A DNA stretch of 64,000 nt. Origin: a bacterium (GTDB lineage: Bacteria > Pseudomonadota > Alphaproteobacteria > Rhizobiales > Aestuariivirgaceae). The stretch is taken from NCBI GenBank assembly GCA_022842165.1, contig JALHQC010000002.1:62001-126000 (forward strand). Reading direction: 5' to 3'. The position numbers and the translations under genes were made by a program. Shown here piece by piece: positions 58,181-64,000 of this stretch; the first letter of the stretch is position 1, and each line of letters begins with the position of its first letter. The notes under the pieces were generated by a model, which saw nothing but the letters and a program-made list of their open reading frames with translations, made no database searches and was not told where the DNA came from.

Positions 58181-58936
58181 TCAGGCCTTCACCAGCTGTT
58201 TCACCAGCGCATCGACCATGCGTGGGAGATCGTAGGGGAAACGGGCGGTGATCAGGTTGCCGTCGACGACGCAGGGCTCGTCCAGTACGGTGGCGCCGGC
58301 ATTGGCAAGATCGACCTGGATGTTCCAGACGGCCGTCGCCCTCTTGCCGCGCAGGATGTCGGCGCTGACCATCACCCACTGGCCATGGCAGATGGCGCAG
58401 GTGGGCTTTCCGGAGGCGTGCATGTCGCGCACGAAATCGCGGGCGTGCTTGTCGGCGCGGAGCGCATCAGGGTTCCAGCAACCGCCGGGATAGATGCAGG
58501 CGTCGTAGTCCGAGACCTTCGCCTCATCCATGTAGCGGTCGATCTTGAGCCAGCCGGCATTTTCCATCAGGCGGATCGCCAGCACGTGGGTTTTCGTCAG
58601 CGGCGGGAAGCGGAGGCCCAGCGTGGGATGGAATTCGCCGATGCGGGGTGCCACGACATGCACCGTTGCGCCATGCTCGGTGAGCCACTTCATGGCGCCG
58701 GTGATCTCGACCTCCTCCACGCCATTGGTGCAGCAGATGGCGATGGTCTTGCCCTTCAAGAGTTCGGGGTTGGACGGCGGATCGAAGAGGAAGTGATGCA
58801 GTTCGCGGTTCAGCTCGCCATCGGCCGAGACGAGAAGCTCGGTCGAGATCGAGGGCACGGGCGAAGGCGTCATGAAGGCCTGGGCGCGGAGCAGCGCGGC
58901 GTTGGTGGCGGATTGGGGTTCATGCGGCTTGTTCAT
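58181..58936 (-). CDS. DJ-1/PfpI family protein
   Basis: 'DYDACIYPGGCWNPDALRADKHARDFVRDMHASGKPTCAICHGQWVMVSADIL' nucleophile elbow CHG. Confidence 0.92.
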   Translation of the reverse strand: MNKPHEPQSATNAALLRAQAFMTPSPVPSISTELLVSADGELNRELHHFLFDPPSNPELLKGKTIAICCTNGVEEVEITGAMKWLTEHGATVHVVAPRIGEFHPTLGLRFPPLTKTHVLAIRLMENAGWLKIDRYMDEAKVSDYDACIYPGGCWNPDALRADKHARDFVRDMHASGKPTCAICHGQWVMVSADILRGKRATAVWNIQVDLANAGATVLDEPCVVDGNLITARFPYDLPRMVDALVKQLVKA

Positions 58937-59036
58937 CGGGTCCTCCTCGGGTTTTCTGGCTTGAAAGGCGTATATCAGGAATTGACAAAGTCCGCGAGAC
59001 GGTTTGTCCTGCGCTCACCGCTGGGAGGGCATCTCG

Positions 59037-59885
59037 ATGAAACTGGGCTTCAATCTTCTGTTGTGGACGGGGCATGTGACGGCAGAGCATGAGCCGCTTT
59101 TGAAAAGCCTCAAGAAGACGGGATATGACGGCGTCGAAATCCCGCTGTTCGAGGGCGATGTCGAGCACTACAAGCGGCTGGGCGAACTGATCGCCAAGTA
59201 TAACCTCGAGGTGACGACGGTGAGCGTGCTGGGCCAAGGGCACAACCCGCTGTCGCCCGATGCGGCACAGCAGAAGGCGGCGCTGGAACGCGCCAAATGG
59301 GCCATCGACTGCACGGCGGCAGTCGGTTCATCCATCCTCGCGGGGCCGATGCATTCCGAGATCGGCTATTTCACAGGCGATCCGGCCACGGCAGCGGAGC
59401 GGAAGCGCGGCGTTTTGTTCCATCGCAAGGCGGGCGACTATGCGGGCAAGAAGGACGTGCGTTTCGCGGTCGAAGCGCTGAACCGCTTCGAATGCTATTT
59501 CCTCAATACGATGCAGCAATTGTCCGACCACCTCGACGAGGTGGACCATCCGCATGTGAAGGCGATGTACGACACGTTCCATTGCAACATCGAGGAGAAG
59601 GACCCGGTCGCCGCGATCAAGACGATCAAGAAGCACATGATCCACGTGCATATTTCCGAGAATGACCGCGGCACGCCAGGCAAGGGCCATGTGCCGTGGG
59701 ACAAGACCTACAAGGCGCTGCGCAAGGCGAAATATGATGGCTGGATGACCATCGAGGCCTTCGGCCGGGCGCTGCCGGCCCTCGCTGCGGCAACGCGGGT
59801 GTGGCGCGATTTCTTCCCATCCCAAGAAGAGGTCTACAAGTTCGGCTACAAGAGCATGAAGCAGGGTTGGGCCAAGGCGAAGTGA
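59037..59885 (+). CDS. Sugar phosphate isomerase/epimerase (hydroxypyruvate isomerase-like TIM barrel)
   Basis: 'KTGYDGVEIPLFEG', 'RFAVEALNRFECYFLNT', 'HIHVHISENDRGTPGKGHVPW'-type C-terminal motif. Confidence 0.9.
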   Translation: MKLGFNLLLWTGHVTAEHEPLLKSLKKTGYDGVEIPLFEGDVEHYKRLGELIAKYNLEVTTVSVLGQGHNPLSPDAAQQKAALERAKWAIDCTAAVGSSILAGPMHSEIGYFTGDPATAAERKRGVLFHRKAGDYAGKKDVRFAVEALNRFECYFLNTMQQLSDHLDEVDHPHVKAMYDTFHCNIEEKDPVAAIKTIKKHMIHVHISENDRGTPGKGHVPWDKTYKALRKAKYDGWMTIEAFGRALPALAAATRVWRDFFPSQEEVYKFGYKSMKQGWAKAK

Positions 59886-59886
59886 C

Positions 59887-61080
59887 GTGAGGACGGTCTA
59901 CGTCGCCGGCACTTGCGACACGAAGGAGGCGGAGCTTCGCTATGCGGTGGAGCGCGTGCGGGCGGCGGGCGCAACTGCCCTGCTCGTTGATATCTCGACG
60001 ACCCCCAGCACGGCATCAGCCGATGTGACGCCGGAGATGGTGGCGCGGCATCATGCGAAGGGTGCGGACGCAGTGCTGGGACACGCCGACCGGGGCCGCG
60101 CGGTGACGGCGATGGGCGAAGCGCTTTCGGCCTATCTCCTCTCGCGCAAGGATATCGGCGCGGTATTGGGACTGGGCGGCGGCGGCAATACCTCGATCGT
60201 GACGACCGCGATGCGAGCGCTGCCGATCGGCGTTCCGAAGCTGATGGTTTCGACCATGGCCTCGGGCAATGTGGCGCCTTACGTGGGGCCGGCCGACATC
60301 GCCATGATGCATGCGGTGGCCGATGTGGCGGGGCTTAACGCCATCACGCGCAAGGTGATCGGCAATGCGGCGCATGCGGCGGCGGGGATGGCGATCAACG
60401 CTGTGCCGGAAGTTTTCGAGCGGAAGCGTGCCGTGGGCCTCAGCATGTTCGGGGTGACGACGGCCGCCATCACTCAGATCCGGCATCTGCTGGAGGCCGA
60501 CAACGAATGTTTCGTGTTCCATGCCACGGGCACCGGCGGGCAATGCATGGAGAAGCTGATCGATTCCGGCTTGCTGACCGCCTGCCTCGACATCACCACG
60601 ACGGAGGTGGCGGACCATCTGTCCGGCGGCGTTCTTCCGTGTACGGAGGACCGGTTTGGCTCCGTCATCCGCACGCGCATCCCCTATGTCGGATCGGTGG
60701 GGGCCTGCGACATGGTGAATTTCGGCGGGCGCGAGACGGTGCCACCGCAGTTCGAAGGCCGGAAACTTTATGCGCATAACCCACAAGTGACGCTGATGCG
60801 GACGACGCCGGCCGAGAACGCAGGGATCGGCCAATGGATCGTCGAACGTGTCAACCGGATGGAAGGTCCGGTGCGCTTCCTGCTGCCGCTTCATGGCGTT
60901 TCCGCCATCGATCAAGCCGGAAAACCGTTTCACGATCCGGCAGCGGACAGCGCCCTGTTCGATGCGATCCGCTCCGGCTGGGTCGCAGCGCCCAACCGCG
61001 AGCTCATCGAGATCGACGCCCATATCAACGACCCGGCTTTCGCCGAGGCCGCCGTTCACGCCTTCAACGATATCGCCTGA
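59887..61080 (+). CDS. Tm-1-like ATP-binding domain (UPF0261) protein
   Basis: 'VYVAGTCDTKEAELRYAVERVRAAG', 'GLGGGGNTSIVTTAMRALPIGVPKLMVSTMASGNVAPYVG', 'FHATGTGGQCMEKLI'. Confidence 0.93.
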   Translation: MRTVYVAGTCDTKEAELRYAVERVRAAGATALLVDISTTPSTASADVTPEMVARHHAKGADAVLGHADRGRAVTAMGEALSAYLLSRKDIGAVLGLGGGGNTSIVTTAMRALPIGVPKLMVSTMASGNVAPYVGPADIAMMHAVADVAGLNAITRKVIGNAAHAAAGMAINAVPEVFERKRAVGLSMFGVTTAAITQIRHLLEADNECFVFHATGTGGQCMEKLIDSGLLTACLDITTTEVADHLSGGVLPCTEDRFGSVIRTRIPYVGSVGACDMVNFGGRETVPPQFEGRKLYAHNPQVTLMRTTPAENAGIGQWIVERVNRMEGPVRFLLPLHGVSAIDQAGKPFHDPAADSALFDAIRSGWVAAPNRELIEIDAHINDPAFAEAAVHAFNDIA

Positions 61081-61089
61081 GGAGTTTCC

Positions 61090-62016
61090 ATGGCCCGCGC
61101 CTATGCCAGTATCATCCTGAAAGCTCCTGCCGAAACGGTGTGGAGTCTGATCCGCGATTTCAACGGGCTGCCGAAGTGGGCGCCGGCCATTGCGAAGTCG
61201 AAGATCGAGGGCGGACTCGATGCCGATGTGGTGGGATGCGTGCGTTCGTTCCACACGCATGACGGCGGCCATATCCGCGAGCGGTTGCTGATGCTCGACG
61301 ATGCGCGGCGCAGCTTCAGCTATAATTTCGAGAAGCCGGCGTTTCCGGTGCGCAATTACGTTGCAACGGTGCGGCTCTATCCCGTGACGCAGACCGACCA
61401 GACCTTTGCGGAATGGGAGGCAAGCTTCGACGAAGGCCCGGGCGACGAAGGGAAATACGAGAAGCACATTTCGGCAAATGTGTTCACGGCGAATCTGAAG
61501 AACCTCGCCGCCATCATCGCGAAGACCAAGCCGGAGAAACCGCCAGGCGCCGAACGCTGGAAGGGCTTCCAGCCCAACAAGGTATGGACGTCACGCGCGA
61601 TCAAGGCGCCCGTCGATCAGGTGTGGGGTGTCATGCGCGATTTCGCCGGCATGGGCGGGTGGCATGAGGAGATCACCAGGATGCACATGCTGAAGCGGCA
61701 GCGTTCCGCCAAGGTGGGCGGCATCCGCGATTTCTACTTCGGCGAAGGGCACCTGAACGAGGAACTGCTGCATCTCTGCGACATGACGCGGAGCTTTTCC
61801 TACCGCATCACCAAATGCGAGATCCCGTGGATGAATTATGTGTCTGGCCCCAGGCTGTGGCCGGTGACGGCGGACAACACGACATTCGGCGTGTGGACCG
61901 GCGACTGGGTGGCAAGCCCGCAGGACGATGTGGTGCTGATCCCGCGCACCGAGCAGAACGTCTATCAGCGGGCGTTTGCGACGGTGGAGAGGAATCTGAA
62001 GGCGACGAAGCGCTAG
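61090..62016 (+). CDS. Tandem-domain SRPBCC (START/Bet v1-like) protein
   Basis: Two successive SRPBCC units: 'ILKAPAETVWSLIRDFNGLPKWAPAI' and 'AIKAPVDQVWGVMRDFAGMGGWHEEI'. Confidence 0.88.
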   Translation: MARAYASIILKAPAETVWSLIRDFNGLPKWAPAIAKSKIEGGLDADVVGCVRSFHTHDGGHIRERLLMLDDARRSFSYNFEKPAFPVRNYVATVRLYPVTQTDQTFAEWEASFDEGPGDEGKYEKHISANVFTANLKNLAAIIAKTKPEKPPGAERWKGFQPNKVWTSRAIKAPVDQVWGVMRDFAGMGGWHEEITRMHMLKRQRSAKVGGIRDFYFGEGHLNEELLHLCDMTRSFSYRITKCEIPWMNYVSGPRLWPVTADNTTFGVWTGDWVASPQDDVVLIPRTEQNVYQRAFATVERNLKATKR

Positions 62017-62020
62017 AAGA

Positions 62021-62128
62021 CCCCACCCGCCTTGCTGCGCAAGGCACCCTCCCCGCTTCGCGAGGAGGGATGGATCTCCTCCCTCGCGAAACGGGGGAGG
62101 TGGCAGCGCGAAGCGCTGACGGAGGGGG
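62021..62128. repeat. REP-like elements R5 and R6, head-to-head pair
   Basis: CCCCACCCGCCTTGCTGCGCAAGGCACCCTCCCCGCTTCGCGAGGAGGGAT + inverted CTCCTCCCTCGCGAAACGGGGGAGGTGGCAGCGC...; same family as R1-R4. Confidence 0.85.
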
Positions 62129-62135
62129 CATTCGA

Positions 62136-62465
62136 TCAATCCGTGTGGAACACGTCCTCCATCTCGGCCCACCATTCGCCGTCCTTCCGCGTCTCGAAGG
62201 GGATCTGCATCGGGTCGGTGATGGCCCACCATTCCTTCATGCGCGGGGCCTCCGCCATCTTCTTCATGTCGGCATCAAAATCCGAGCCGTGATATTCCCA
62301 GTAGGCAAAGAGCATGTTTTCGGGCTCCTTCAGGAAGATCGTGTAGTTCCTGACGTTGCAGTCGCGGATGGCTTTCAGGATCTCCGGCCACACCGCGGCG
62401 TGGATGCGCTTGTATTCGGGAATGATCTCGGCCTGCAGCCTGATCACCCGTCCCATTCTCTGCAT
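62136..62465 (-). CDS. L-rhamnose mutarotase family protein
   Basis: 'YKRIHAAVWPEILKAIRDCNVRNYTIFLKEPENMLFAYWEYHGSDFDADM'. Confidence 0.92.
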   Translation of the reverse strand: MQRMGRVIRLQAEIIPEYKRIHAAVWPEILKAIRDCNVRNYTIFLKEPENMLFAYWEYHGSDFDADMKKMAEAPRMKEWWAITDPMQIPFETRKDGEWWAEMEDVFHTD

Positions 62466-62540
62466 GATTGATGCGCCTCCCAACGCCATTGACCGATTGC
62501 ATGTTCATGATGAAGATTGCCAAAAACGGGAGAAGAGACA

Positions 62541-63311
62541 ATGGGCGAGTGGACAAAAAGATTCGAGCTGACCGGGAGGTGCGCGCTCGTCACCGGAGCG
62601 ACGAAGGGTATCGGCTTCGAAACAGCGAGGGTGCTGGCGGATGCCGGCGCCGATATTGCCGCCGTGGGCCGCGATGCCGAGGGCCTCGCCGAAGTTTCCG
62701 CTGCCGTGAAGGCGCTGGGACGGCGCTGCGTGACGATTTCGGCCGACATGGGCACAGTCGATGGCCCCCTGAAGGCCGCGAAAGAGGCGCTGGCCGCTTT
62801 CGGCACCATCGACATTCTGGTGAACAATGCGGGCATTGCGCTGCTGGGGCATCTGATTGATGCGAAAGTCGAGGACTGGGATGCGACCATGGCCGTGAAC
62901 CTGCGGGCGCCCTTCCTGCTGGCGCGCGAGATCGTGCCCGGCATGATCGCGCAGAAGCGCGGCAAGATCATCAATGTCTCATCGCAGTCCAGCGTGGTGG
63001 CGCTGGAGGCGCATGGCGCCTATTGCGCCTCGAAGGGCGGCCTCAACATGCTGACCAAGGTGATGGCGCTCGAATGGGCGAAGCACAATATCCAGATCAA
63101 TACAGTGTGCCCGACGGTGATCCTGACACCGATGGGCGAAAAGGTTTGGGGCCAGCCTGAAAAGGGCGACCCGATGCTGGCGAAGATTCCCGGCGCGCGC
63201 TTTGGAAAGCCCGTCGAAGTGGCGGACGCCATTCTCTATCTGGCGTCTTCGGCTTCCGACATGGTCTGCGGCCACGACCTGCTGATCGATGGCGGCTTTA
63301 CGGCAGTGTAA
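62541..63311 (+). CDS. SDR family oxidoreductase
   Basis: 'ALVTGATKGIGFETARVLADAGADIAAVGRD', 'NNAGIAL', 'YCASKGGLNMLTKVMALEW'. Confidence 0.96.
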   Translation: MGEWTKRFELTGRCALVTGATKGIGFETARVLADAGADIAAVGRDAEGLAEVSAAVKALGRRCVTISADMGTVDGPLKAAKEALAAFGTIDILVNNAGIALLGHLIDAKVEDWDATMAVNLRAPFLLAREIVPGMIAQKRGKIINVSSQSSVVALEAHGAYCASKGGLNMLTKVMALEWAKHNIQINTVCPTVILTPMGEKVWGQPEKGDPMLAKIPGARFGKPVEVADAILYLASSASDMVCGHDLLIDGGFTAV

Positions 63312-63312
63312 G

Positions 63313-63537
63313 CTACCAGGCCCCTTCGGCGCGGCGCAGGTTTTCGATCTCGCTCATATCCTGATTCTCGATCAGCGCCTGCTGGTCGTCATCCCAGGTG
63401 ATGCCATCGCTTTCGGTGCCATCCTTCGGGGGTGGAGACTCACCGGGCTTTTTGGCGAGTTCACGGTCGCCCATCCGCCCCTTTTCGACTTCCTGGCGGA
63501 CGAGATCGGGATTCACATCACGGGGGTGTTTGGTCAT
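63313..63537 (-). CDS. Small acidic hypothetical protein
   Basis: 74-aa ORF 'MTKHPRDVNPDLVRQEVEKGRMGDRELAKKPGESPPPKDGTESDGITWDDDQQALIENQDMSEIENLRRAEGAW'. Confidence 0.55.
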   Translation of the reverse strand: MTKHPRDVNPDLVRQEVEKGRMGDRELAKKPGESPPPKDGTESDGITWDDDQQALIENQDMSEIENLRRAEGAW

Positions 63538-63586
63538 GGCGGACTCCTTGCGCCAATTCAATGCGCAAGGGCCACGCGGGGTTCCC

Positions 63587-64000
63587 TCAATAGGTGGCGC
63601 GGCCGCCCGAAACGTCGAACACTGCACCCGTCGAGAACGAACATTCCTCGGAAGCGAGCCAGCAGACGAGGCTCGAGACTTCATCGACCTTGCCGAGGCG
63701 CCCCATGGGAATCTTGGAGAGCATGAAATCCACATGGCTCTGAGGGATCTGGTCGAAAATCGGGGTGCGCACGGCGGCGGGTGTCACGCTGTTGACCGTG
63801 ACGCCGGTCTTGGCGAGTTCCTTGGCCAGCGACTTGGTGAAACCGATGACACCGGCTTTCGAGGCCGAATAGGCGGAAGCGTTGGGGTTTCCTTCCTTGC
63901 CGGCGATGGACGCGATGTTGACGATGCGGCCATAGCCTTGTGCCACCATGTGGGGCACCACGGCGCGGTTGGTGAAGAATGTGCCGTTGAGGTTGATGGC
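63587..64000 (-). CDS. SDR family oxidoreductase (N-terminus beyond window)
   Basis: '[61 protein letters not shown]'; open to the window edge. Confidence 0.94.
   Translation of the reverse strand, partial: AINLNGTFFTNRAVVPHMVAQGYGRIVNIASIAGKEGNPNASAYSASKAGVIGFTKSLAKELAKTGVTVNSVTPAAVRTPIFDQIPQSHVDFMLSKIPMGRLGKVDEVSSLVCWLASEECSFSTGAVFDVSGGRATY

Noticed and set aside
60016-61467. 483-aa minus-strand ORF
   Set aside because: Antisense to UPF0261 and SRPBCC genes that have clear family motifs

Overview
64 kb chromosomal window from a GC-rich alphaproteobacterium, probably Hyphomicrobiales (inferred from gene content and order only). Most of it is core genome: the 3' end of an F0 ATP synthase operon (atpB'-E-F'-F), a gcvT-gcvH-gcvP operon behind a tandem glycine riboswitch, ispH-rnhA, an aa3 cytochrome oxidase operon (coxB-coxA-ctaB-coxF-ctaG-coxC-DUF983-SURF1), thrC, an M16 peptidase, TldD and PmbA, gshA, rsmE, ubiA, ribF, a polyamine-type ABC transporter operon, and a carbohydrate-catabolism-like cluster at the right end. 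The most interesting content is a compact, lower-GC cassette between the atp and gcv operons (about 2127-6786, minus strand). It looks like an undescribed hybrid RiPP pathway: a 73-aa precursor with a tandem QN[T/S]GC pentapeptide in its C-terminal core, a radical SAM/SPASM maturase, and a fused RRE/E1-like/YcaO azoline-forming cyclodehydratase with a C-terminal PxPxP motif. There is no dedicated protease, dehydrogenase or exporter. Secondary observations: a DUF559 endonuclease ORF bounded by REP-like repeats that supply its Shine-Dalgarno, start context and stop codon; a 34-aa TAATG-coupled micro-ORF after gcvP; degenerate GGDEF and EAL proteins; DUF937 proteins with an ILxDILGG repeat; and a pair of small secreted two-Cys paralogs. 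Calls come from reading the supplied translations and DNA; no database searches were run.
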